Positions 1-9,247 of a stretch of DNA of 41,921 nucleotides are shown here, in pieces (within the stretch, counting starts at the first letter, position 1; each line of letters begins with the position of its first letter). The stretch is from Chryseosolibacter sp039917935. GTDB taxonomy: Bacteria > Bacteroidota > Bacteroidia > Cytophagales > Cyclobacteriaceae. The notes under the pieces were generated by a model. The model was given only the letters and a program-made list of their open reading frames with translations. It made no database searches and was not told the DNA's origin. The position numbers were made by a program, and so were the translations under genes. The stretch lies in contig JBDSIM010000073.1 of NCBI GenBank assembly GCA_039917935.1, positions 1 through 41,921 on the forward strand, in the 5' to 3' direction.

Positions 1-559
1 TCTTCGCATAAGTTAGGCCTTATTTTTAACTTCCTTAAAGATCGATTTTCGTTTTTAAAAGATCAAGAAATGTTCTGATTTTTTTTAAAATGCAAGTGTT
101 ATTGGTTTTCAAATCAGGATGAAAAGTGTTTCGTTTATGATGATTTCCGTGTTTTATTAAAATAAAACCGTTTAAAATATTTATTGCCACACGCGTGACT
201 TTAGGGAAATTTAAAGGATAAAACCGATTTGAAAATGGTTAGAGGTCCTTTCGTCACGTTGTTTTTATTTTTTATTGAGGTAAAATCTCCGATAACTTTA
301 TTGCCAAATAGACAACCCGCAAGACCTGATCGCCGCCAATATTTTGCACAATGAAGGGTCTTTAGTAACCAAAAAAATTAAGTGCGTTTTAGGTTAGTTT
401 GGTTGGATCGTTTCAATCTCCTTAAATAAGATTTATTTTTTCAAAGCACTTCAATCGTACATTTTTGTTGGCTGCCGGCAGATATTCTAATTTACGAAAG
501 GTTGAAATTGCTGAAAACCACTTTACTTTTTATCTTACGTCTCCAATGACGCCAAAAGC
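1..559. other. AT-rich gene-free leader region
   Basis: I find no convincing gene in this stretch. It is AT-rich with many A and T runs and short broken reading frames. The only feature I can support is a promoter-like pair just before the large lipoprotein gene. Confidence 0.6.
502..531 (+). promoter_or_regulatory. Bacteroidota-type promoter candidate
   Basis: TTG at 502-504 is followed after 19 nt by TACTTTTT at 524-531, which fits the Bacteroidota sigma-A pattern TTG-N19-TAnnTTTG except for the last base. It lies about 28 nt before the ATG at 560, giving a short leader. The match is by eye only. Confidence 0.4.
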
Positions 560-3500
560 ATGATCAAACAATTAGTTATATTTCTTCCCATCATTATTTT
601 TTCTTTCGGATGTTCTTCTAAAAAATCAGAACGCTCCCCGGAGATTTCTGGAAAAGAAACAAACCTCCGCGTCGAACAAAACGCAAATGCCAGCACTATT
701 TCTGTCTTCCGTGGCAACGATAAGGAGCCTATCCTTACTCAAAATGCAAAACCTGACTTCCGGCCATATATGCATCCAATCACTGCTCCTGATGGCAAAG
801 GTGTATTGACGGAATATAGCCCTGGCCACCATAAACACCAGACCGGACTTTACTGGGGCTTTACCCGGGTTAATGGACGCGACTATTTCCATAACCCCCA
901 GGGAGATTACTGGCGCCGGGTGTCAGCCGATGTTATGGAAGAAACCGGTACACAAGTTACCTGGCAAACAGTCTACGACCTGCTTGACGAAAAAGGCAAC
1001 GCCATAATGCGCGAAACCCAAAAATGGTCCATGCGGGAAGTCAGTGGAAAATTCTTGCTCGACCTCGACTGGAGTGGCGAAGCCCAGACAGATGTTGTCA
1101 TCAGCAAATATGATTACGGAGGTTTATTCCTGCGAATGCCGTGGAAGGAGGGGATTCGCGGAGAAGTCGTTAATGCCGCACGACAGCGCAATGAAAAAGC
1201 AGAAGGCCAACCAGCCATGTGGGTAGATGTTGGTATGCAGGTGGAAGGACGAAAGGACCTTGCACACATCGCTATCTTCGATCATCCTGATAACAAAGGC
1301 TACCCCCAGCCATGGCGTGTTGATGGCCAACTCGGTATCGGACCTGCCCGCGCCCGCACCGGAGATTGGACTATACCAAAAGGGGAAACAGAAGTCATAC
1401 GCCACCAACTGGTAGTGTACACCGGCGACCTGAATGATGTATCCCTTACTGAAGCCTGGGGAGAATTCAGCGGCCAGAATTCTACCTATGCTTTGTGGCA
1501 GGTGGCACAGCGGGAGGGAAGGGAAGCTAAATTTCTTACCCCCGACGAAGCCGTTAAATCGATGACCCTTACGGAGGGATTCAAAGCCAATGTCTGGGCG
1601 TCCGAACCGATGATGACTCAACCCATGGCTTTTTGCTGGGACGATCGCGGAAGATTGTGGATTGCTGAAAACCGTGACTATGAATCAAGAGGCCATGGGT
1701 TTTCCAACGCAGGCGATAGCCGCATCCTGATTCTGGAAGATACGGATAGGGACGGCGTTGCGGATACTAAAAAAGTATTTCTCGAAGGTATTGCCTTCCC
1801 CGCAGCGATCGCTGTGGGATTTGATGGCGTATTCTTAGGAGCTCCGCCAAACTTGCTCTTTGTTCCCGACCGGAACAAGGATGATAAAGCGGATGAAAAA
1901 GATATTAAGATATTACTCACTGGTTGGGGCATTCAGGACAGGCATGAAACCCTCAACAGTCTGCATTGGGGGCCGGATGGGTGGTTGTACGGATTGCAAG
2001 GATTTGCCACGCCATCAAAGGTGCGCAAACCGAAGGAAGATGCGAGGTTGTACAAACATAAAGATCCTTTTCCTGAAGATCTGTTAAAAGCGAATGGAGT
2101 CGATATTAATGGTGGCGTTTGGCGTTACCATCCAACCAAAGATCGTTTCGAAGTTGTTGCGCATGGCTTTAGCAACCCCTGGGGTATTGATTATGATGCC
2201 AAAGGACAATTTATCATGAGTGCATGTGTTATTCCACACCTTTGGCATGTCATCCCGGGAGGAATTTATCACCGGCAGGGTGGTCAGCATTTTAACCCCT
2301 ATATCTACAGTGACATCAGGACGATAACGGATCATAGCCACAGGTCGGCCCATGGCGGTGCCAGGATCTATTTATCCGATGCGTTCCCGGATTCCCAACA
2401 GGGGCGTGTATTTATGGCCAACATTCACGAGCACGCTGTGTTGTCAGATGTGCTGGAAAGAAAAGGTTCAGGATATACTGGCCATCACGGCGAAGATTTT
2501 GCCATGGCCAATAATGCCCAATGGGTGGGATTCAGTATGGAGATCGGACCGGACGGAGGCGTCTATGTTCTCGACTGGCATGATGCTGATATCTGCGGAA
2601 AAGAAGTGTTGAACGCTGAGACCGGAAGAATTTTCAGAATCATGCCGGAATCATCACAAGCCGAAAACTGGCAAGGCCGCTACGGTGATCTCCGTAAACT
2701 TACTGACAAACAGCTTGTCGATCTTCAGACCAGCAAAAGCGACTGGCATGCGCGTAGGTCACGCGTCATTCTGCAGGGGCGTGCGGCCAAAAATGAATTG
2801 AAGCCAGATACCCATGACCACCTGCGTAAAATATTCGATGATCAATCAAATCCCGACTGGCGGTTGCGAGCCATGTGGGCCTTGCACATAACAGGAGGTT
2901 TCAGTGATAATGATCTGCCTTCCGCACTGGATGATAAGGACGAATACGTTCGCTCCTGGGCCATTCAGATGCTTTGCGAAGACCAGTCCCCGATTGCAGG
3001 TGTACTTGAAAAGTTTTCACGGATGGCATTGGATGATGAGTCTTCTGTGGTTCGGTTGTATCTGGCGTCAGCGATGCAACGGATCAATAAGGAATCCAGA
3101 TGGAAAATAGCGGAACAACTCATGTCACACGAAGAGGATGCCGGTGATCATAATCTTCCCAAAATGATATGGTTCGGCTTTGAACCTTTGGTGGCTGAAA
3201 ATCCCGACCGTGCCCTTCACCTGGCTTCATCCAGCGCTATTCCACTCATCGCCCAATATACGGCACGACGTGCAGTGGATGCGGATGCTACCGAAGCACT
3301 GATTACCCATATCGAAAAATCGCCCTACGCCTTGTTCAATTTGCTGGAAGGGATGCGGGATGGATTGGAAAGTCGCAATGATATGAGCGCGCCATCAAAT
3401 TGGACCGCAGTTTATTTAAAGCTTCAACAATCAAAGGGTAAGATTTCCGAAATCGCCGTCGAGATTGCCCAACAATTCGGTGATACGGAGGCTGCAAAAC

Positions 3501-4384
3501 AATCTATTGCCACATTAAAAGATAAAAATGCACCGCTGGAAAATCGGCGTAAAGCATTGCATCTACTGGCGACCCGTCAAAGGCCTGAGCTTTTAAAAGA
3601 ACTTCCGGCTTTACTGGAAGAGCCGGCTATGAGAATGGAGACGATCAGTGCCATTGCCGAATATGATACTGATCAGCTGGGACAGCTGTTGATTAGAAAA
3701 TATCCACAACTGAACCATCAGGAGAAAACTCAGGCATTACAAACATTGTCCTCAAGACCGCGATACGGAAGAATGCTTACGCAGGCGTTGAAAGATAAAA
3801 CGGTGCCTAAGAGCGATGTGCCGGTTTACGTAGCCCGGCAGTTGCGCCGCGTGGTAGGAAGCGGATTTGTTGAAACATGGGGCCCAATTGACGAACTGCC
3901 TGCAAAACAAAATGCAGCTTATGATAAATATAGAAAATTGCTTACCAATGAGGCCCTCGCCAAAGCGAGTCCCCAAAGAGGTCGACTGTTTTTTCAACGA
4001 ACTTGCGGATCCTGTCACACCATGTATGGCGAAGGCGGAATTGTGGGCCCTGATATAACGGGTTCCAATCGTACCAATGTGGAATACATTCTTAGCAACG
4101 TCCTGAATCCAAGTGATGAAATACAGGATGATTACAAAATGGTCGTCGTAACCACAAGAGATGGCCGCACATATTCTGGAAACATTTCCGCGGAAAATGA
4201 ACGTCAGGTAACCATGCGAATTGTGGGACAAGATGCAGTAGTGATAAATAAATCGGATATCCAATCACGCGAGCAGACTCCGGTTTCGATGATGCCTCCT
4301 GGTTTATTTGGTGCATTGAGCACTGATCAAGTGCTGGATTTGGTTGCTTATTTAAGAACAAGCGACCAGGTTAAGCTTCCCTAA
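560..4384 (+). CDS. PmoA-like / PVC-type haem-binding CxxCH fusion lipoprotein
   Basis: A 1274-residue exported lipoprotein: the N-terminus is a hydrophobic signal ending in a lipobox (FSFGC, Cys18). Residues about 35-320 resemble the PmoA-like DUF6807 family, with the stretch HHKHQTGLYWGFTRVNGRDY. Residues about 340-720 match the membrane-bound-dehydrogenase beta-propeller domain typical of Planctomycete and Bacteroidota proteins, with DTDRDGVAD-type acidic loops. Residues about 740-1110 are helical and HEAT-like. The C-terminal 135 residues form a cytochrome c-type module with CGSCH at 1149-1153 and a later MMPPG methionine region. The architecture suggests a periplasmic or surface oxidoreductase, perhaps acting on sugars or polyols; the substrate is not visible. 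No operon partner is adjacent. The ATG at 560 fits the signal peptide. Confidence 0.85.
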   Translation: MIKQLVIFLPIIIFSFGCSSKKSERSPEISGKETNLRVEQNANASTISVFRGNDKEPILTQNAKPDFRPYMHPITAPDGKGVLTEYSPGHHKHQTGLYWGFTRVNGRDYFHNPQGDYWRRVSADVMEETGTQVTWQTVYDLLDEKGNAIMRETQKWSMREVSGKFLLDLDWSGEAQTDVVISKYDYGGLFLRMPWKEGIRGEVVNAARQRNEKAEGQPAMWVDVGMQVEGRKDLAHIAIFDHPDNKGYPQPWRVDGQLGIGPARARTGDWTIPKGETEVIRHQLVVYTGDLNDVSLTEAWGEFSGQNSTYALWQVAQREGREAKFLTPDEAVKSMTLTEGFKANVWASEPMMTQPMAFCWDDRGRLWIAENRDYESRGHGFSNAGDSRILILEDTDRDGVADTKKVFLEGIAFPAAIAVGFDGVFLGAPPNLLFVPDRNKDDKADEKDIKILLTGWGIQDRHETLNSLHWGPDGWLYGLQGFATPSKVRKPKEDARLYKHKDPFPEDLLKANGVDINGGVWRYHPTKDRFEVVAHGFSNPWGIDYDAKGQFIMSACVIPHLWHVIPGGIYHRQGGQHFNPYIYSDIRTITDHSHRSAHGGARIYLSDAFPDSQQGRVFMANIHEHAVLSDVLERKGSGYTGHHGEDFAMANNAQWVGFSMEIGPDGGVYVLDWHDADICGKEVLNAETGRIFRIMPESSQAENWQGRYGDLRKLTDKQLVDLQTSKSDWHARRSRVILQGRAAKNELKPDTHDHLRKIFDDQSNPDWRLRAMWALHITGGFSDNDLPSALDDKDEYVRSWAIQMLCEDQSPIAGVLEKFSRMALDDESSVVRLYLASAMQRINKESRWKIAEQLMSHEEDAGDHNLPKMIWFGFEPLVAENPDRALHLASSSAIPLIAQYTARRAVDADATEALITHIEKSPYALFNLLEGMRDGLESRNDMSAPSNWTAVYLKLQQSKGKISEIAVEIAQQFGDTEAAKQSIATLKDKNAPLENRRKALHLLATRQRPELLKELPALLEEPAMRMETISAIAEYDTDQLGQLLIRKYPQLNHQEKTQALQTLSSRPRYGRMLTQALKDKTVPKSDVPVYVARQLRRVVGSGFVETWGPIDELPAKQNAAYDKYRKLLTNEALAKASPQRGRLFFQRTCGSCHTMYGEGGIVGPDITGSNRTNVEYILSNVLNPSDEIQDDYKMVVVTTRDGRTYSGNISAENERQVTMRIVGQDAVVINKSDIQSREQTPVSMMPPGLFGALSTDQVLDLVAYLRTSDQVKLP

Positions 4385-4562
4385 CTCAATCGTGGTGAGA
4401 CGTTTTTTTTTAGCATTTTGAAAGGGGCTCTTATGTACCTTGAACATCGCTTTGACAGCGTATAAGGTTTGGGTCATACGCACTTTGACATCCACATTTT
4501 TAATTTTGGGCATGCGAATTAGTCAATAGGACGTGGAGAATCCATAGTCCCTTTACAGCCAT

Positions 4563-5402
4563 TCAAAGATCCAGATCAATTTTCTGATAATTAGCTTTTA
4601 CCAATGTGAATATGCCATACCCCACCAGTCCCAGCGCCACAATCGCCATTAACAAGGAGCCAAACGTATTTTCGAGGAATTCAAAGGCACCCCCCGTACC
4701 CTGTGCTTCTTTCGGACTTGACAGCAGTGCGGAGTGAAACAATAAATATCCGATAATGGTCAACACAATTCCCCTCGAAATAAAACCAATCATTCCTGCT
4801 CTTTTAAAAAAGTCTTTCATATTAGATCGGATGAGATGAATCCTCTTCATGAATTTTCCTGCTATGCCTTTATAAATTTGCTGAATACCCATTCCGATAA
4901 CAATGAGGGATGCAATACCCACCAGATACTCACCCCCTGGATAGGCTAACACCTTGCTGACGATGAATTGCCTTGAATCACCATCACCACCGCCGGGCCC
5001 TGCGAAAGCAAGTTTAAGCGCATAAGCACCCACACCCAGATATAAAAACGCGCTTAGCGCGTAACCGATCCGGGTGAAAACGCCTTTCATGTCTTTTCCT
5101 TTATTATCAATGTCCTTGTAAGCCTGAAACATTCTCAGCATCACGTAACCAAATAAACCCATTCCGATGGCAATCAGGATAAATTTTCCCAGGGGCTGGT
5201 CATAAATGACCTTAAAGGCTTCCGCTTTATCTCCTTTTTTATGACTCAGCCCGAAGGCTGCCAGCACCGATAGTATACCCATCAGGCAGTAAACAATACC
5301 TTTGGATAACAATCCAAAGCGGGCGAATTTCTCAAACCACTTATCTTTTGATTGATGGGTAAATGCGGATGTTAACTCAGACATATCAATGGTGTTTAAC
5401 AT
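4563..5402 (-). CDS. DUF1206 multi-pass membrane protein
   Basis: A 279-residue integral membrane protein with six hydrophobic segments arranged as three repeats of two helices. Repeat signatures are visible as GLLSKGIVYCLMGIL near residue 30 and GFISRGIVLTIIGYLL near residue 205. This is the layout of the DUF1206 family, whose function is unknown. A loop rich in glycine and aspartate sits near residue 145. The start could be the ATG at 5402 or the Met at 5384; the N-terminus MLNTIDMSELTSAF does not decide. It stands alone, with a gene-free stretch upstream. Confidence 0.85.
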   Translation of the reverse strand: MLNTIDMSELTSAFTHQSKDKWFEKFARFGLLSKGIVYCLMGILSVLAAFGLSHKKGDKAEAFKVIYDQPLGKFILIAIGMGLFGYVMLRMFQAYKDIDNKGKDMKGVFTRIGYALSAFLYLGVGAYALKLAFAGPGGGDGDSRQFIVSKVLAYPGGEYLVGIASLIVIGMGIQQIYKGIAGKFMKRIHLIRSNMKDFFKRAGMIGFISRGIVLTIIGYLLFHSALLSSPKEAQGTGGAFEFLENTFGSLLMAIVALGLVGYGIFTLVKANYQKIDLDL

Positions 5403-5757
5403 CTTGTATAAAAATTACATGCCTTTCGGGATTTTAAAATGGATGCTATGAAATGGTTAGGACCCTTAACATCAGCCTTTGAGTCAGGTCAGAGGGAGAA
5501 CGGCTGGTTACCATCCGATAGCCACATATGGGGTATCCATTTATTACACCGGCATTAGTAAAATGCGGCGAGGGAAGAGTCTCTGAAAGCCTCCGGAGTA
5601 ATCCGGGTAATCTGTCTGCAGGCTTGGCACATAGCTGACAGGGCATTCATCGGTTGGCAGGTGCTTGATAAATACACTACTCCTCCAGAGCAAAGTTTTA
5701 AGGTTTATACATTTATTGAGTGGAAGCAGGCAGGTTTTACCAAGACCAGGACATGGG
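5403..5757. other. gene-free stretch between DUF1206 and dnaE genes
   Basis: No reading frame here has a plausible start, length and composition. One plus-strand frame stays open across about 5572-5800 but has no ATG and runs into the 3' end of dnaE on the other strand, so I treat it as chance. No clear terminator or repeat was seen. Confidence 0.5.
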
Positions 5758-8700
5758 TCATAGGCGAATACTGCTTGCCGGCAGCGTTTCGATCATGAAT
5801 TGTTCGGCGCGTTTATTTATCATAGGCACCCTCTCCATATGGGTAACTTCCAAGACAGCCACACCAAAGTCCTCGGTGACGTTTCCCCGGATTTCATAAA
5901 AGCCCCGCCCTCTAAAAGGATATTTTCTCGCAATTTCGGGAAAATGGACCGTGTCAAATACCTCTCCTTTCATATCGAGAAAGGTTCCAAAGCACATGTG
6001 CTGTTTTGTTTTTGTGTAGGTATCTTTAGTGGTAACAACGTACCCAAAAATATGCACATGTTTTCCGATTTGTTTTAAGAGATTTTTTGCTATTGTATTG
6101 CCGCGTTCCTGAGTAGCTAATAATTCAAAAGGATCACACAGGCAAAATCCAAGTAATTCAATTTCATCAAAAGCATCTTCAATTTTATTCCGGGTCAATG
6201 CAGGCAATGGATATTCTTTTGGCTCCGTGTCAAACAGATCCTGGCCTTTTCGTTTTGTTTTAACAGAGCTCAAATGAAGCATCCCTTCCCATAACAATCG
6301 TTGTTTGTTTTTCCCTGTAAAGCGAAACGCACCAATGCGAATGAGAATACGCAGTTGCTCCAGTCCGATATCAATCCTTCTTAAAAAATCATCCAAACTT
6401 TTATAAGATCCATTTTGATTCCGCTGGGAAATAATTTGCAGGGCAACTTTAGTCTCACAGCTTTTGAGATGGATGAAGCCCATAAAGATCATATCACCGA
6501 TGATGGTTGTCAGATGTTCGCTGCTGTTTACACAGGGTGCCTCAATCTTTCCACCATTCATACGCGCCTCATGAAAGTAAAATTCTGTTTTGTAAAATCC
6601 GCCAAAATTATTAATTACCGCTACCATGAACTCCAGGGGATAATGAGCTTTTAGATACAGGCTTTGGTAACTCTCTACGGCATAACTCGCCGAATGTCCC
6701 TTCGCAAATGAGTAGCCGGAGAAACTTTCAATTTCGAACCAGACGCGGTCAATGACGTTTTGAGCGTATCCTTTTTTGTGGCATTCTTGAAAGAAACGCT
6801 CTTTCACCTTATCAAACTCGGCACGCGAACGATATTTCCCAGACATTCCACGCCGAAGCACATCTGCTTCGGTCAAAGTCAAACCAGCAAAGTGATGGGC
6901 TACTTTAATTACATCTTCCTGATACACCATTACCCCATAGGTTTCTTTCATCAGTTCATCCATCTTTGGATGAATGGCTTCGTAGCCTCCACCTTTTTGA
7001 ACGGCGTGAAATCGTTCGATGTACGCGCGCATCATACCGGAGCTCGCTACACCTGGCCTGATGATAGAGCTTGCTGCCACCAATGTGAGATAATCCTCAC
7101 AGCGAAGCTTGCCAAGCAACATTCGCATCGATGGTGATTCTACATAAAAGCATCCGATGGCCTGGCTGTTTCGCATGAGGGCTTTGATCTTTTCATCCTT
7201 TTTAAAATCGTCAAATCGGTTGATATTTACATCAATTCCTTTGTTGCGTTTAACGTGGCACACCGCTTCCTTTATATGACCCAGACCGCGCTGGCTCAGA
7301 ATATCAAATTTGAAAATGCTCATGTCTTCTGCGCTGTGCATATCGAAATGGGATACCGGATAGCCTTTCGGCGGAATATCAATCGCGGTGTAGCAATAGA
7401 TTGGTTTCTCTGTGATCAATACACCGCCGGCATGGATGGAAATATTAGCCGGGAGATCTTTGAAATATTGGGCATATTTAAAAATCAGTTTTGTAATGTG
7501 ATCTCGCTCCCTGTTTTTAACAGGATTTTCCACCATCGAATCAATCTCCTCCTTGGGCAGCCCGAAAACTTTGCCGAGTTCCCGCAGCATTGAACGCCCC
7601 TGATAGGTGACATGCGTTCCCAGCAGACAAACATATTCGGGTCCATATCGGTCAAAAATATAATCATAGATGGCATCGCGATTATCCCAGGAAAAGTCAA
7701 TATCGAAGTCAGGAGGCGTCGTGCGCTCGTCATTAAGGAAACGTTCAAAGTACAGATCCAGCTCAATGGGGTCGACGTTGGTAATTCCCAGACAATAGGC
7801 TACGACACTATTGGCACCACTTCCGCGTCCCACATACGCGAAACCTTTTTCCTTCGCGAATAATATGAGATCATAAGCGATCAGATAGTAACTGCAAAAA
7901 TTCTTAGTTTTGATGATCCTCAGTTCCCGGTCAAAGCGTTCGCGCAACGCCGGCTGCGTAATGTCATAACGACTTTGGAAACCTTCCCATGATTTTGTGA
8001 CGAGAATATCCCAGTCATGATCAATGCTTCCGCTAATATGATTTTTGTTCTTGTCTTCGTGCATGTCAAAGCTCAGACTACATTGCGCCATTAGTTTTTT
8101 GGTATTCAGGGCGAGCGCTGGAAAATTTCTGAAGTGATCCTCGAGTTCTGCTTCCGGCACCATGATTTCATCGGGGTTTGCTTGTTCATCAGGGGAAAGC
8201 TTGCTGAGTAAGGTGCTCCGGTCAATTGCGCGGAGAAGGCGATGCACGTTAAACCCGATCCTCGACGCGAACGTTACCGGGTGGAGGATCACAAAGCTAT
8301 CGGGATTTAATTTATAAGACGATTGCATGGTAAAGTGATTCAACTGATGCTTGCTCACGCCGATGTATTCATATTTGCGCAATTGCTCCGGTTCAATTTT
8401 ATTATACGGATAGATGATATAAACATGTTGAAATTCAGGCGCCCGGCGGGGAAAAGATTTTCCTTCCCGGTTATGATACGATAAAAACCTATTGATCGCT
8501 TCAAATCCTTTATTGTTTTTAGCGATAGCGATATAGAGCAACTCATTCTCTTTTCTAAACTCTACGCCTATAGCGATCTCCAGAGCATGAGCTGGTTCGC
8601 CGTACTTTGTCAGATTGTTTTCCAGCGGTTTATTTTTCTCGCACAGTCGCAACATTTCAATGTATGAAGCAGTGTTATTGATTTCGGTCAATACGAGCTT

Positions 8701-8793
8701 ATGCACACCACATCTTTTGGCCTCATCAAAGAGTTCCTGCACGAGCATGGTTCCGTACTTGAAGCTGAAAGCGGTGTGACAATTGAGATACAT
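5758..8793 (-). CDS. dnaE: DNA polymerase III alpha subunit, short (DnaE2/ImuC-like) form
   Basis: A C-family DNA polymerase of 1011 residues, shorter than the usual replicative DnaE. The palm carries PDFDIDF at 361-367 (catalytic Asp pair) and FKFDIL with the third Asp at 497; GRGSGANSVVAY at about 323 and SGYSFAKGHSASYA at about 692 are family signatures. A likely beta-clamp-binding motif, QDLFD, is at 851-855, before a C-terminal OB-like region. The N-terminal PHP domain has lost most metal ligands: the HxH position reads NCH and the TDHGN position reads TEINN, so proofreading by PHP is unlikely. Its position with dinB, recQ and a LexA-like repressor suggests an error-prone, damage-tolerance role rather than genome replication. 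It is separated from recQ by 454 bp, so it may have its own promoter. Confidence 0.9.
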   Translation of the reverse strand: MYLNCHTAFSFKYGTMLVQELFDEAKRCGVHKLVLTEINNTASYIEMLRLCEKNKPLENNLTKYGEPAHALEIAIGVEFRKENELLYIAIAKNNKGFEAINRFLSYHNREGKSFPRRAPEFQHVYIIYPYNKIEPEQLRKYEYIGVSKHQLNHFTMQSSYKLNPDSFVILHPVTFASRIGFNVHRLLRAIDRSTLLSKLSPDEQANPDEIMVPEAELEDHFRNFPALALNTKKLMAQCSLSFDMHEDKNKNHISGSIDHDWDILVTKSWEGFQSRYDITQPALRERFDRELRIIKTKNFCSYYLIAYDLILFAKEKGFAYVGRGSGANSVVAYCLGITNVDPIELDLYFERFLNDERTTPPDFDIDFSWDNRDAIYDYIFDRYGPEYVCLLGTHVTYQGRSMLRELGKVFGLPKEEIDSMVENPVKNRERDHITKLIFKYAQYFKDLPANISIHAGGVLITEKPIYCYTAIDIPPKGYPVSHFDMHSAEDMSIFKFDILSQRGLGHIKEAVCHVKRNKGIDVNINRFDDFKKDEKIKALMRNSQAIGCFYVESPSMRMLLGKLRCEDYLTLVAASSIIRPGVASSGMMRAYIERFHAVQKGGGYEAIHPKMDELMKETYGVMVYQEDVIKVAHHFAGLTLTEADVLRRGMSGKYRSRAEFDKVKERFFQECHKKGYAQNVIDRVWFEIESFSGYSFAKGHSASYAVESYQSLYLKAHYPLEFMVAVINNFGGFYKTEFYFHEARMNGGKIEAPCVNSSEHLTTIIGDMIFMGFIHLKSCETKVALQIISQRNQNGSYKSLDDFLRRIDIGLEQLRILIRIGAFRFTGKNKQRLLWEGMLHLSSVKTKRKGQDLFDTEPKEYPLPALTRNKIEDAFDEIELLGFCLCDPFELLATQERGNTIAKNLLKQIGKHVHIFGYVVTTKDTYTKTKQHMCFGTFLDMKGEVFDTVHFPEIARKYPFRGRGFYEIRGNVTEDFGVAVLEVTHMERVPMINKRAEQFMIETLPASSIRL

Positions 8794-9247
8794 ATTTGTT
8801 TGGCTAAAACCGGATTAGTGTTTCGACCTACCCCCGGCTAAAGCCGCGGGTTAGTTAATAAAAACCCGATCAGCGTTTCCCTGAAGCCCCTGGCTGAAGG
8901 GTGTTTTATTAAAAAAACATGGATCCCCATCTCCCTTAGGCCAGAAGCAAAAGGGGAATACTTAATCGATAGCAGTTCATGGTTAATATGCATAATAAAC
9001 AGTTTAAAACACCGACTCTTTGCAAGGGGCTGACTAAAAAGTATCAATCAATTTCGAGCGTGCAATACAACGTTTTGTATTCTACGGCAAAAGAAAATGA
9101 ACATCTGAAAACTCTGCCATTCGCATTCCACTAAGAAAATTATCTATGGCAGGCGTTGTAACAAAAAGTCTTTTCAGTCACCCCCTTTAGGCTTTTTTCC
9201 AGGGCTTTAGCCCAACAATCCTTGTCGTGTGGCTAGCCTCCTACAAA
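8794..9247. other. intergenic region with GC-rich hairpins, dnaE/recQ
   Basis: This region has no supported gene. It contains an imperfect GC-rich inverted repeat around 8829-8850 (CCCCGGCTAAAGCCGCGGGT), a related CCCTGGCTGAAGGG block near 8886-8900, and another short hairpin near 9200-9212 (GGGCTTTAGCCC). Such elements are common intergenic repeats in Bacteroidota and may attenuate or terminate recQ transcription before dnaE. I looked for a copy of the AACTAA-N5-TTAGTT operator before dnaE and found none with correct spacing. Confidence 0.45.

Noticed and set aside
4385..4420. Weak stem before a T run after the first lipoprotein gene
   Set aside because: Only four base pairs (CTCA/TGAG) precede the T run, so it is too weak to call as a terminator.
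5572..5800. Open plus-strand frame across the gap after the DUF1206 gene
   Set aside because: It has no start codon and overlaps the 3' end of dnaE on the other strand; the composition looks accidental.
8794..8860. Possible third copy of the AACTAA-type operator before dnaE
   Set aside because: A CTAA...TTAG pair is present, but the spacing is wrong (15 bp rather than 13 bp across the core), so it is not called.
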